From Clostridiales bacterium (GTDB taxonomy: Bacteria > Bacillota > Clostridia > Lachnospirales > WQUN01), in contig JAISVZ010000026.1 of the NCBI GenBank assembly GCA_031271295.1, positions 1-46,478 of the forward strand: DNA of 46,478 nt. Direction: 5' to 3'. Of the stretch, positions 38,709 to 46,478 are shown piece by piece (the first letter of the stretch is position 1; every line of letters starts with the position of its first letter). A program made the position numbers and the translations under genes. The notes beneath the pieces are model-generated. The model did not search any database. It had not been told where the DNA came from and saw only the letters and a program-made list of their open reading frames with translations.

Positions 38709-40040
38709 ATGAAAAAAGCGGAAAACTTATCCGATATCGTAAATGTATTTTCACCTAAACCGTTAAAGGCGGAAGACAATGCGTTTTACCAAAAAACCGC
38801 AGTTGTGCGTTCCGGGGAAAATTATGAATGCCACAGCAGTATTCTTACAAAAATCAATCAGTCGGACGGTAATTTGCATCTTTTATTAATCGGTCACGGA
38901 GGTTGCGGTAAATCCACAGAACTGCGTATGCTTGCGGGAGATCTTAAAAAAAACGGTTCTCCTACTGTTATAATTGAAGCACTCGACGATTTAAGCCTGA
39001 ACGATTTTACCTACATTGATATTTTTATGCTTATAGTAAAAAAGTTGATAGAATATGCCGACAGCAATAAGTTGGCGGTTCCCGGCAAAATTTTAGAGGC
39101 GTTTGAAGCCGCGCTGTCAACAAAAACTATTGATAAATATAAACAGCGCGATGCTTCGGTTGCGGCTAAAGCCGAGGCAAATGCGGCATCCTCTATACTT
39201 GCCAATGTATTGGGATTGTTAATAAACATCACTGCGTCGTTAAAGCTCGGCTCCGGAATTAAGGAAGAATTGCGCCGCGAAATCAAGCCTATGATGACGG
39301 AAATAACAATTGCGGTTAATGCGTTAATTAATGAAATAAACAATTTAACTAACAAAAACGGCAAAAACGGAAGGGTTGTTATAATAATAGACGGGCTTGA
39401 AAAATGCCATTACGAAACTGTTAAGAAATTGTTTGTTGATGATGTTACGGCAATAAAATCCATTGATACCCACATTGTAATTTCCTGCCCAATAGCTTTA
39501 TACCGTTCGCCGGACGCTTCAATTCTTTTAAATTGTTTTGATTTGCCCGAAGAAATGCCGATGATTAAAACGCATAATAGCGATAAGGATATAACACCTT
39601 ACACCGAAGGCATAAGCGTAATAAAGGATTTAATTTTGAAAAGGGCGGACGAATCCTTATTTGAAGACGACGTTCTTGAAGAAATTATTAAAATGGGCGG
39701 CGGAAACCTTAGAGATACGTTCCTTTTGTTAACAAACAGCGCCCATATTGCGCGAATGAACGAAAAAGTAAAAATTGACAAGGAATCTTCGGAGCGGACA
39801 TTTAAAAAGTACGCGTTTGATCTTTTCATTAGGGTTAGGGCGGATTTGTATGCGTATATTAAACCAATTTATGAGCGTAGCCACAACCCGGTAAACAGCC
39901 CGGAATTAACGCAATTGTTGTATGCCTGCGTTGTTTTTGAGTATAACGGCGAGCGTTGGGTGGATTTGCATCCGTTAATCCGCCGATATATCGACAATAA
40001 CCCGGAGGTGATAGGCTGTGAAAAACCAACCCCGTTATGA
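38709..40040 (+). CDS. P-loop NTPase (AAA/STAND-like)
   Basis: A 443-residue soluble protein. Walker A GHGGCGKST (62-70), Walker B VVIIIDGLEK with Asp228, and a sensor-2-like GGGNLRDTF with Arg335, so an ATP-hydrolysing core is complete. Between Walker A and B is a helical insertion with a hydrophobic stretch (about 158-182) that could contact membrane. C-terminal residues 345-443 look like a winged helix (ELTQLLYACVVFEYNGERWVDLHPLIRRYI). ATG 38709 has AGAGGG upstream. The gene overlaps the next, a TPR protein, by 23 bp. The layout suggests a switch NTPase controlled by a TPR sensor, as in bacterial conflict or signalling NTPases; no toxin domain is fused. Confidence 0.75.
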   Translation: MKKAENLSDIVNVFSPKPLKAEDNAFYQKTAVVRSGENYECHSSILTKINQSDGNLHLLLIGHGGCGKSTELRMLAGDLKKNGSPTVIIEALDDLSLNDFTYIDIFMLIVKKLIEYADSNKLAVPGKILEAFEAALSTKTIDKYKQRDASVAAKAEANAASSILANVLGLLINITASLKLGSGIKEELRREIKPMMTEITIAVNALINEINNLTNKNGKNGRVVIIIDGLEKCHYETVKKLFVDDVTAIKSIDTHIVISCPIALYRSPDASILLNCFDLPEEMPMIKTHNSDKDITPYTEGISVIKDLILKRADESLFEDDVLEEIIKMGGGNLRDTFLLLTNSAHIARMNEKVKIDKESSERTFKKYAFDLFIRVRADLYAYIKPIYERSHNPVNSPELTQLLYACVVFEYNGERWVDLHPLIRRYIDNNPEVIGCEKPTPL

Positions 40041-41559
40041 TGAAACCGAATTTGAGGATTTATATTTAAGGCTTTTTCACCAACGTGAAAACGCCTTTTT
40101 TTGCGTTGTAGTTGACGACATATCGCTTCAAAGCGAAATAGCGGAAGAAATGAGCGCAAGGTTTAACGGCGGTGAAGTGCAGATTATTGATTTTAGAAAT
40201 ATGGATACGGATTTTGCTTATTCGTCCGAATATTTGATTAAGAATATCCGAAAAGAAAGCAAAATAGTTTTCCTTACAAACTTTCAATTGGCTAAGGGTG
40301 ATATGCCGGATATAAAGTTTTATCAAATACTCAATTTCAGCAGGGACGCTTTGGCAAAATTGCCGTGTGTTTTGGTTTTTGTAATGCCAATGTATTTTAG
40401 GGTTATGATTGCGCGTAACGCGCCGGATTTTAATTCGTTTTTTCAGTACCGGGCGGATTTTGTAAAAAACGCAAGTGATGACGAGCATGATATGAAATTT
40501 GAAATTAATGGCTGGAGTGAAAGGTACAGCGAAACAAGCAGAAAACTTTTGGAGTATTACCTTGAAAAATATAACGAGCTTTTAAACCTTGAAAGTAAAG
40601 AAGCTTTTGAAATTATCATAAAAATTCTCAATCTAAATGACGATGTCCGCGTTTTGCATTTAGCGGAATTAACGCGGTTTAATGAATCTTTTAATACGCT
40701 TTTAAAAAAATTTGAACACGACGCAAACGCAAAAAATTTCGAAATCGCAAAAGTGCTTTATTCGCAGGGAAATTATTTGCAAGCTCTTGAATGGTACATG
40801 AAGGAAGTACACTTTTTGGAAAGCGATAAAAATTTTAACCCCGATAGTATTAGAATATTCGGTAATATTGCAGCAACATACTCAATGTTAGGTAAATTCG
40901 ATATTGCTTTGGACTGGTGTGATAAAGCTATAGAAATGTGTAATAAAGCAATAGGTAAAGTAAATTCATTCTTATTAACATTTATTTATCAAAATAAGGC
41001 CGAAGCGTATGAAGGGCTTCATAAAAACGAAGAGGCTTTGAAAATAAGATTTAAAGTAAAAGATATTCGTGAAGAGTCATTAGGTTTTGAACATCCGGAC
41101 ACGGCGAAATCATATTCTGCCATAGGTTCGTCTTACCATGAGCAAAAAGATTATTTAAAGGCATTGGAGTGGTATCAAAAAGCAATGGATATCTGCAAGA
41201 GAGTATTGGGCGACCATACATCAACAGCAAATTGCCATGACAATATTGCGGGAATTTACTTTGCGCAGGGAGAATATCGTAAGGCGTTGGAGGAATTGAT
41301 CAAATCTTTAAATATCAGCGAAAAAGTTTTGGGCAAGGAGCATCCATTTACCGCTCACACTTACAGCAATATCGCGGTGATATACAATCGTCAGGGAAAC
41401 CACAAAAAGGCTATTGAACTTTTTGAAAAAAGCTACAGAATACTCCTTAAAACTCTTGGCGCTAACCATCAAAAAACAATAAACGTGAAATTAAAATTAA
41501 CCAAAGTATTAGCCGCCGCAGGTTTAGAATACAACGAATCCGCATATCTTACGGAATAA
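40018..41559 (+). CDS. TPR protein with N-terminal inactive-STAND-like domain
   Basis: A 513-residue soluble protein. Residues 1-165 resemble a P-loop fold without Walker A: strands FFCVVVDDIS, KIVFLTNFQ, and the block NFSRDALAKLPCVLVFVMPMYFRVMIARNAPDFNSFFQYRADF, which matches the characteristic 'R-(D/E)-x-L...APDF-(N/W)-S' segment of inactive STAND-like domains found in front of TPRs. From about 235 to 505 lie six or seven TPRs of kinesin-light-chain type (LGFEHPDTAKSYSAIGSSYHEQKDYLKALEWYQKA; LGKEHPFTAHTYSNIAVIYNRQGNHKKAIELFEKS). Start is GTG 40018 with GGAGGTGA 6 nt upstream, inside the NTPase gene. It probably senses a protein partner and controls the NTPase. Confidence 0.78.
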   Translation: MKNQPRYDETEFEDLYLRLFHQRENAFFCVVVDDISLQSEIAEEMSARFNGGEVQIIDFRNMDTDFAYSSEYLIKNIRKESKIVFLTNFQLAKGDMPDIKFYQILNFSRDALAKLPCVLVFVMPMYFRVMIARNAPDFNSFFQYRADFVKNASDDEHDMKFEINGWSERYSETSRKLLEYYLEKYNELLNLESKEAFEIIIKILNLNDDVRVLHLAELTRFNESFNTLLKKFEHDANAKNFEIAKVLYSQGNYLQALEWYMKEVHFLESDKNFNPDSIRIFGNIAATYSMLGKFDIALDWCDKAIEMCNKAIGKVNSFLLTFIYQNKAEAYEGLHKNEEALKIRFKVKDIREESLGFEHPDTAKSYSAIGSSYHEQKDYLKALEWYQKAMDICKRVLGDHTSTANCHDNIAGIYFAQGEYRKALEELIKSLNISEKVLGKEHPFTAHTYSNIAVIYNRQGNHKKAIELFEKSYRILLKTLGANHQKTINVKLKLTKVLAAAGLEYNESAYLTE

Positions 41560-41576
41560 CCTGAACGCTTTTATTC

Positions 41577-41684
41577 ATGAAACGCGCAGACCTTGCGGCG
41601 CTTTTTGCGGTATTTGCGGTAGCTTTGCCTTATACTCTTGCTTCGCTGTGTATTTTAGGGTATTATTTGATTAAGGTTATATAA
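41577..41684 (+). CDS. Possible small membrane peptide (35 aa)
   Basis: An open frame of 35 codons, MKRADLAALFAVFAVALPYTL then ASLCILGYYLIKVI, giving one long hydrophobic segment after a basic start. It lies 17 nt after the TPR gene and 58 nt before thrC. No convincing Shine-Dalgarno is present, so it may not be translated. It is listed because the sequence is coherent as a single-pass membrane peptide. Confidence 0.3.
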   Translation: MKRADLAALFAVFAVALPYTLASLCILGYYLIKVI

Positions 41685-41742
41685 ATAGAACAGTGCCGCC
41701 GCTGGTTAATTTTAAAACCTTAGCGCGGCTTTGGAGGTTTTT

Positions 41743-43200
41743 ATGCATTTTATAAGCACAAGAGGAGAAGGCAAAATCAGCCCGTCGCAGGCGCTTTTAA
41801 AAGGAATTGCGGACGATGGCGGGCTTTATGTACCGGAATTTTTTCCGGATTTAACGGATTTTATAAACAATATGTACCGGCTTAGTTACAAGGAGCTTGC
41901 TTTTGAAATTTTAAGCCGCTTTTTAACGGATTTTACCGAAGATGAACTGAAAATGTGTATCGAAAGCGCCTATGGCAATAATTTTGATACGCCGGAGGTT
42001 ACGCCGCTTAAACAGGCGGGCAAATATTATTTTTTAGAACTGTTCCACGGAAAAACCCTGGCGTTTAAGGATATGGCGCTGTCTATTTTGCCGCATTTAA
42101 TGGTTACTGCGGCAAAAAGGAATAAAACCGATAAAAAAATTATTATTTTAACCGCCACCAGCGGGGATACCGGCAAAGCGGCGCTTGAAGGGTTTGCAAA
42201 CACCGAGGGTATCAGCATAGCGGTTTTTTACCCGCAAAACGGCGTATCGGATATACAAAAGCTTCAAATGATAACGCAGGAAGGTGAAAACACATTTGCC
42301 GCCGGGGTTTACGGCAACTTTGACGATACTCAAACCGGCGTAAAAAAACTCTTTACCGATGCCGCGTTAAAGCAAAAAATAGCGGATATGGGTTTTGTAT
42401 TTTCGTCGGCAAACTCTATAAATATTGGAAGGCTGCTGCCGCAAATAATTTACTATTTCCGCGCGTATCAGCAAATGGTTAACGGCGGGGAGATAAAGCA
42501 CGGGGAAAAAATAAATTTCACCGTTCCAACCGGTAATTTCGGCAACATTTTAGCCGGTTATTACGCAAAGAAAATGGGGCTTCCGGTTAACAAGCTTATT
42601 TGCGCCTCCAACGAAAACAAAATTCTTTATGATTTTTTTGCTTCGGGGGAATATAATACTAACAGGGATTTTTATTGTACTGTTTCTCCTTCAATGGATA
42701 TTTTAATTTCAAGCAATTTGGAGCGGCTTTTGTACGATTTGTCAAACGCGGATTTGGTTACAAAAACTATGAACGCTTTAAAGAACCAAAAGGAATACTC
42801 CTTTGAATATAAAGCGGACGGTTTCTGCGGTTTTTTTGCGGATTCCGCCGAGGCGCTTAAAGCAATTGGCGAAATGTTTGAAAACGGGTATTTAATGGAT
42901 ACGCACACCGCCGTAGGGTATGCCGCTTATAAAAAGTATGTAAAAGAAACGCACGATGACGCAAAAAATGTTATAATATCCACAGCAAGCCCGTTTAAAT
43001 TCTCTGCGGATGTTCTGCGGGGGTTGGGCTGTGCCAAAATACCGGAAGGTTTCGCCTCCGTATACGAACTTTCAGATAAAACAGGTTTGCCGATACCTGA
43101 GCCTATTAAAAACCTTGAGAAAAAAGAAATTAAACACAAAACTGTTTGCGGTAAAGAAGAAATGGAAAAAGTGGTGCTTGATTTTATAAATAAAAGATAA
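41743..43200 (+). CDS. thrC: Threonine synthase
   Basis: A 485-residue PLP-dependent cytoplasmic enzyme that turns O-phosphohomoserine into threonine and phosphate, the last step of threonine synthesis. N-terminal MHFISTRGEGKISPSQALLKGIADDGGLYVPE is the class II (bacterial/yeast-type) hallmark. The PLP lysine is in ELFHGKTLAFKDMA, and the phosphate-binding loop is TATSGDTGKAALEGF. Also FVFSSANSINIGRLLPQIIYYF and VPTGNFGNILAGYYAKKMG. Length is typical. ATG 41743 has GGAGG 6 nt upstream, and the in-frame TTG at 41731 overlaps that site. The next gene follows by 11 nt, so these genes may be one operon although the products are unrelated. Confidence 0.96.
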   Translation: MHFISTRGEGKISPSQALLKGIADDGGLYVPEFFPDLTDFINNMYRLSYKELAFEILSRFLTDFTEDELKMCIESAYGNNFDTPEVTPLKQAGKYYFLELFHGKTLAFKDMALSILPHLMVTAAKRNKTDKKIIILTATSGDTGKAALEGFANTEGISIAVFYPQNGVSDIQKLQMITQEGENTFAAGVYGNFDDTQTGVKKLFTDAALKQKIADMGFVFSSANSINIGRLLPQIIYYFRAYQQMVNGGEIKHGEKINFTVPTGNFGNILAGYYAKKMGLPVNKLICASNENKILYDFFASGEYNTNRDFYCTVSPSMDILISSNLERLLYDLSNADLVTKTMNALKNQKEYSFEYKADGFCGFFADSAEALKAIGEMFENGYLMDTHTAVGYAAYKKYVKETHDDAKNVIISTASPFKFSADVLRGLGCAKIPEGFASVYELSDKTGLPIPEPIKNLEKKEIKHKTVCGKEEMEKVVLDFINKR

Positions 43201-43211
43201 GGGTGATTTAA

Positions 43212-44045
43212 GTGGCGGCAGGGGGAGCGGGTAACCGTATAAAAATAACCTCAAACATACCGGGGCTTGAGGAGAAGATACAAAAAAATCTGTCGGGCAG
43301 CACTGAAAATATTTTTTGGTATATTAAATTTAACATTCCTCTTAACGAAGAGAGCGTTTCCGAAAAAACGATGAACGTTACTGATACCGACGGCTACATT
43401 ATGCGCACGGATATCTCCTACGACGATAGCAGGAATTTAATTTTAATTTCGCCCCTTGATACATATGAGCAGGATGTTTACTACGTACTTCGGATTTCAA
43501 AAAAGGTTAAGTCGCTCCGGGGCAACAACTTAAAGCAGGAAATGTATATTTTATTTAAGCTTATGAATAACCAGATATCGGAGTTTAAAACGCTTAAAAG
43601 CAACGTTAAGGTTCCGGCGGTAAAAAAAAGGCCGCCCAATTACGATGTTATGTTTAGGGAAAAAATTCAAACAATGTCGCGGGTTTATTCTTTTACGGAC
43701 AAACCCTTTCAAGTTTCGTATCCCAACCGTTTGCCCACCGCACCGCTTCAAATTAACATTTGGGTTGCGGTTGCGGGCGTTTTGCTGATGGTTGTTTACG
43801 CTCTTGCAAGGTCCCAAACGGTTTTAATTTTGGGAATTATGGCGAGTGTGGCGGGTATTATTCATTTATTCGCCCAGCTTTCCAGAAAAAGCGTGCGCTC
43901 TGTTATAGCGTATAACAAGGGCGCTAATAAGTTTAATAAGGATAAGTTTCAGGAGGCAAACGCCTGTTTTGTAAAAGCCCAGGCGCTTGACCCTGAAAAC
44001 GAAATGGCGGAATACGCCACAAATAAAATGACATTTTATAAATAG
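43212..44045 (+). CDS. Ig-like (SbsA-type) / transmembrane / TPR protein, unknown function
   Basis: A 277-residue protein. Residues about 20-118 look like an SbsA-type Ig-like fold (IKFNIPLNEESVSEKTMNVTDTDGYIMRTDISYDD...YEQDVYYVLRISKKVKSLRGNNL). Two hydrophobic helices follow (about 182-199 and 205-219), then RKSVRSVIAYNKGANKFNKDKFQEANACFVKAQALDPENEMAEY, a single TPR-like hairpin. Start is GTG 43212 with AAGGGTGA upstream. Without a signal peptide, the Ig-like part and the TPR lie on the same side of a two-helix membrane hairpin, presumably the cytoplasm; an extracytoplasmic Ig fold would need the reverse topology. Function unknown; it sits 10 nt before the FNT gene. Confidence 0.65.
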   Translation: MAAGGAGNRIKITSNIPGLEEKIQKNLSGSTENIFWYIKFNIPLNEESVSEKTMNVTDTDGYIMRTDISYDDSRNLILISPLDTYEQDVYYVLRISKKVKSLRGNNLKQEMYILFKLMNNQISEFKTLKSNVKVPAVKKRPPNYDVMFREKIQTMSRVYSFTDKPFQVSYPNRLPTAPLQINIWVAVAGVLLMVVYALARSQTVLILGIMASVAGIIHLFAQLSRKSVRSVIAYNKGANKFNKDKFQEANACFVKAQALDPENEMAEYATNKMTFYK

Positions 44046-44055
44046 GAGAGAAAAT

Positions 44056-44823
44056 ATGTTTAACGAAGCGATAAAAAAAATATGCGCAAACGCCAAAGCA
44101 AAGGCCGAAATGGCAAAAGCGCATACCGCAAAGTATATAGTATTATCTGTTTTGGCGGGTTTCTACATTGGCATAGCGGTGTTTTTGGTACATTCGGTTG
44201 GCGCTCCGCTAAGCCTTGCAAATTCGCCTTTTACAAAGCTTATTATGGGTTTGTCGTTTTCAATTGGCCTAACTCTTGTGGTTTTTGCGGGTTCGGAACT
44301 GTTTACCGGTAATATTTTGTTTATTGGCGCGGGTTTTTTAAAAAGAGCCGTTGCGCCATTGGACGCGCTTCGTGTTTTGGGTTTAAGCCTTTTGGGAAAT
44401 TTAATAGGCACGCTTATTTTTTCATATTTTATTTATTGCACTGGGCTTTTAAACGGGGATGTGGGGAGTTTTATCGTATCGGTTTCGCTAAACAGGGTTA
44501 ACTTAGGCATACCGGAATTAATTTTCAGGGGTATTTTATGCAATATGCTTGTATGCCTTGCGTTATGGATGAGCCTTCGCGCAAGCGATGAAATTTCCAA
44601 AATAATTTTTATTGCGCTGTGCCTGTTTGCGTTCGTTTCGTCCGGTTTTTTGCACAGTATTGCGGATATGGCGCTTTTGGCGCTTGGTATTTTATCCGAT
44701 GGCGGTATGGAAATAGGTATTGGCGGCTATCTTTATGAAGTATTTTTTACGGTTATAGGTAACATAATCGGCGGTTTTTTAATTGCGTTGGTTTATGCCG
44801 TAACCGGAAGCGAAGCAAAGTGA
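44056..44823 (+). CDS. Formate/nitrite transporter (FNT) family channel
   Basis: A 255-residue membrane protein with six predicted helices, forming pentameric channels for small monovalent anions. Family marks: FAGSELFTGNILFIGAGFLKRAV after helix 2 (in place of the classical GxxLFTxN), FRGILCNMLVCLALWMSLRA (the RGIxCNxLVxLAxW signature of FNT), and SSGFLHSIADMALLALG, where His is the central gate residue. The N-terminal helix is preceded by a charged AKAKAEMAKAHT segment. ATG 44056 has AGGAGAG upstream. Context gives no clue on the anion, which could be formate, nitrite, hydrosulfide or lactate/acetate. Start and stop spacing (10 and 10 nt) to neighbours points to an operon. Confidence 0.9.
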   Translation: MFNEAIKKICANAKAKAEMAKAHTAKYIVLSVLAGFYIGIAVFLVHSVGAPLSLANSPFTKLIMGLSFSIGLTLVVFAGSELFTGNILFIGAGFLKRAVAPLDALRVLGLSLLGNLIGTLIFSYFIYCTGLLNGDVGSFIVSVSLNRVNLGIPELIFRGILCNMLVCLALWMSLRASDEISKIIFIALCLFAFVSSGFLHSIADMALLALGILSDGGMEIGIGGYLYEVFFTVIGNIIGGFLIALVYAVTGSEAK

Positions 44824-44833
44824 GGTTTTAACT

Positions 44834-46478
44834 ATGGATGAAAATTATAGGTATGGTTCGGAAAATATGAAAAGAAAAAAGCGCCGGAGAGGGAGCGGAG
44901 TTTCGCTGCTTGCCGCGCTTTTTGTTTTGTTTGTGTTAATTATAGCGGCGGTTTTACTTATAAATAAGTATCTGCCCAACTTTTCGGAGGAATCGCCTTA
45001 TACATATTACGAGGATATGAGCCCGGAAAGTTTATATATTGTGTGGCACGACGAAAGGCTTGTTTTGGATAGAAACCCGGTTATTGAAAACGGCGAGGTA
45101 TATGTTCCGGCGGATTTTGTTCGTACATATTTAGACGAGTATATTTTCTGGGAAGATGGCGCAAACACGTTAACTATTACAACAAATAACGAAGTTATGC
45201 GTTTTGAAACCGATAATTTAAATTATTACATTAACCACGAGCCGCTAAAGCTTAACCTGCCGGTGCTTAAAATAGAAGGCGCGGCGTATTTGCCTGTTTC
45301 AATGGTGCAAACCCTTTACCCTGCGGTAATTAATTATTCGGCGGATTTTAAAATGGTTATAACCGATAAAACCGATACGCAAAAGCAAATGGGGCGCATA
45401 AGCGCAAAAAACACCAACATGCGCTACGAGCCGGATATTAAAAGCCCGATTCAAAAAAAGTTAACGGCGGGCACGGTTATTACGGTATATAACGAAGCGG
45501 ACGAAAAATTTACGAAGATTCGAACCGAGGATGGTTTAATAGGATACATTTACACGAAGGATTTTGTTAATACTCAGGTTATCGCGCCCAAAGTGCCCGA
45601 AAGGGAGAGTTATACGCCGCCGTTTACGGAAAAAATAATTCTCGCGTGGGACCAAATATACAACTACGATACCAACTTCGCGGAATCAAGACGTGCCGAA
45701 AACAAAGGCGTTAACGTTCTTTCCCCAACATGGCTAACCTTCGACGCCGAAAAAATGGACGGTTCCATTATAAATATAGCGGATTTAAGCTATGTGGAGC
45801 GTGCGCACGAAAGGGGCGTGCAGGTTTGGGCGCTAATATCGGACAGCTTTAACTCGGAAATTGCGGATATGGTATTAAGAAATCCCGATACTCGCGAATT
45901 TGTTATTAAACAGCTTTTGGCTCTTATAGATATTTACGGCTTGGACGGCATAAATGTGGATTTTGAGCAGATAACGGAGGATACCGCGCCGTATTATCTG
46001 CAATTTTTCCGCGAGCTTGCGCCGTTTATGCGAGAAAGCGGCGCGGTGTTATCCGTGGATATGTACGTGCCCACATACACAAAGCACTACAACCGCACGG
46101 AGGTTGCGAAGGTTGCGGATTATATATGCGTTATGACATACGATGAGCATTACGGCGAGGCAAGCGGAAGCGGCCCGGTGGCGTCGCTTCCGTTTGTGGA
46201 GGACGGTATTGCCGCCACGCTTACGGAAGTGCCGAAGGAAAAGCTGATTATGGGCCTGCCGTTTTATACGCGTGTATGGCGCGAAACCGATAGCGGTAGC
46301 GTTTCGGTGGATGCTAACATGCCAATGGGTTACGCCGAGGCGCGTTTTAAGGAAAACGGCGCGGGCGAATTTGAATGGATAGAGGAAGCCGGTTCTTACT
46401 ACGGGCAGTACCGCGAAGCGGACGAGGACGGTACGGATATAACCTACAAAACATGGTTTGAGGACGAAACGTCTATTG
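44834..46478 (+). CDS. GH18 family glycosidase with stalk and SH3b domains, 3' end outside window
   Basis: A partial frame of 548 residues so far. A cytoplasmic basic tail (KRKKRRRGSG) and one membrane anchor (about 22-45) lead to a stalk (copper amine oxidase N-terminal-like) domain (about 66-178: ENGEVYVPADFVRTYLDEYIFWEDGANTLTI, AYLPVSMVQTLYP), an SH3b-type domain (about 190-250: TNMRYEPDIKSPIQKKLTAGTVITVYN) and a GH18 barrel from about 270. The DxxDxE motif is intact: DGINVDFE, with Asp371, Asp376 and catalytic Glu378. The layout resembles YaaH/SleL-like cortex-fragment lytic enzymes of spore formers, so peptidoglycan N-acetylglucosaminidase activity is plausible. ATG 44834 has GAGG upstream, 10 nt after the FNT stop. 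Confidence 0.88.
   Translation, partial: MDENYRYGSENMKRKKRRRGSGVSLLAALFVLFVLIIAAVLLINKYLPNFSEESPYTYYEDMSPESLYIVWHDERLVLDRNPVIENGEVYVPADFVRTYLDEYIFWEDGANTLTITTNNEVMRFETDNLNYYINHEPLKLNLPVLKIEGAAYLPVSMVQTLYPAVINYSADFKMVITDKTDTQKQMGRISAKNTNMRYEPDIKSPIQKKLTAGTVITVYNEADEKFTKIRTEDGLIGYIYTKDFVNTQVIAPKVPERESYTPPFTEKIILAWDQIYNYDTNFAESRRAENKGVNVLSPTWLTFDAEKMDGSIINIADLSYVERAHERGVQVWALISDSFNSEIADMVLRNPDTREFVIKQLLALIDIYGLDGINVDFEQITEDTAPYYLQFFRELAPFMRESGAVLSVDMYVPTYTKHYNRTEVAKVADYICVMTYDEHYGEASGSGPVASLPFVEDGIAATLTEVPKEKLIMGLPFYTRVWRETDSGSVSVDANMPMGYAEARFKENGAGEFEWIEEAGSYYGQYREADEDGTDITYKTWFEDETSI

Noticed and set aside
38709-41559. Calling the NTPase-TPR pair a proven anti-phage system
   Set aside because: No effector domain, defence-island neighbours or mobile context is visible; only the architecture suggests such a role.
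1-46478. tRNA, rRNA and riboswitch genes
   Set aside because: No cloverleaf, rRNA core sequence or recognised aptamer was seen in any intergenic gap; the gaps are short and mostly explained by promoters, terminators and repeats.

Overview
The window looks like chromosome of an anaerobic, spore-forming, Gram-positive bacterium of the Clostridia type. The evidence is a very short spoVM-like sporulation gene, an S-layer-homology surface protein, lipoproteins with Firmicutes-style lipoboxes, purine-rich Shine-Dalgarno sequences on almost every gene, SigA-type TTGACA-17-TATTAT promoters and CUT1 sugar-transport genes. No rRNA, tRNA, CRISPR array, complete insertion sequence or prophage was seen. 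Assignment below class level would be a guess.

Layout. 1-5.2 kb: dinB (DNA polymerase IV), a two-gene unit with a retropepsin-like aspartic protease, a hexose-phosphate kinase/AlkZ-related pair, and a PD-(D/E)XK transposase-like nuclease. 5.2-6.7 kb: a 12-codon leader ORF, two stem-loops (one covering the ribosome binding site) and an MFS efflux pump, arranged like a translational attenuator. 6.7-13 kb: a membrane-anchored orphan solute-binding protein, a Ca2+-type P-ATPase, and an M23 peptidase-bactofilin operon for envelope shape. 13.2-20.3 kb: one 2370-residue secreted M6 metalloprotease with four nearly identical 111-residue repeats and three C-terminal SLH domains. 20.6-27.2 kb: an Lhr-family helicase, an SPFH protein followed by a 56-residue ribbon-helix-helix protein, a stalk-domain secreted protein and an HPr homologue without the catalytic histidine.

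27.3-37.6 kb, all minus strand: a carbohydrate module. A GH43 lipoprotein acts outside the cell. A CUT1 binding protein and two permeases import an oligosaccharide; no ATPase gene is present. Two GH65 phosphorylases would split an alpha-glucoside to beta-glucose-1-phosphate, which beta-phosphoglucomutase converts to glucose-6-phosphate. Two LacI-type operators 42 bp apart sit just downstream of the promoter. The binding-protein gene is bracketed by two copies of a 103-105 bp TA-flanked hairpin element (MITE), and a strong intrinsic terminator separates it from the permeases.

38-46.5 kb, plus strand: a small membrane protein, spoVM, a cysteine-rich microprotein, an overlapping P-loop NTPase / (inactive STAND-like)-TPR gene pair, threonine synthase, an Ig-like/TPR membrane protein, a formate-nitrite family channel and a GH18 glycosidase cut by the window edge. 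The best candidates for new biology are the MFS attenuator, the NTPase-TPR pair, the retropepsin pair, the MITE-flanked sugar operon and the His-less HPr.
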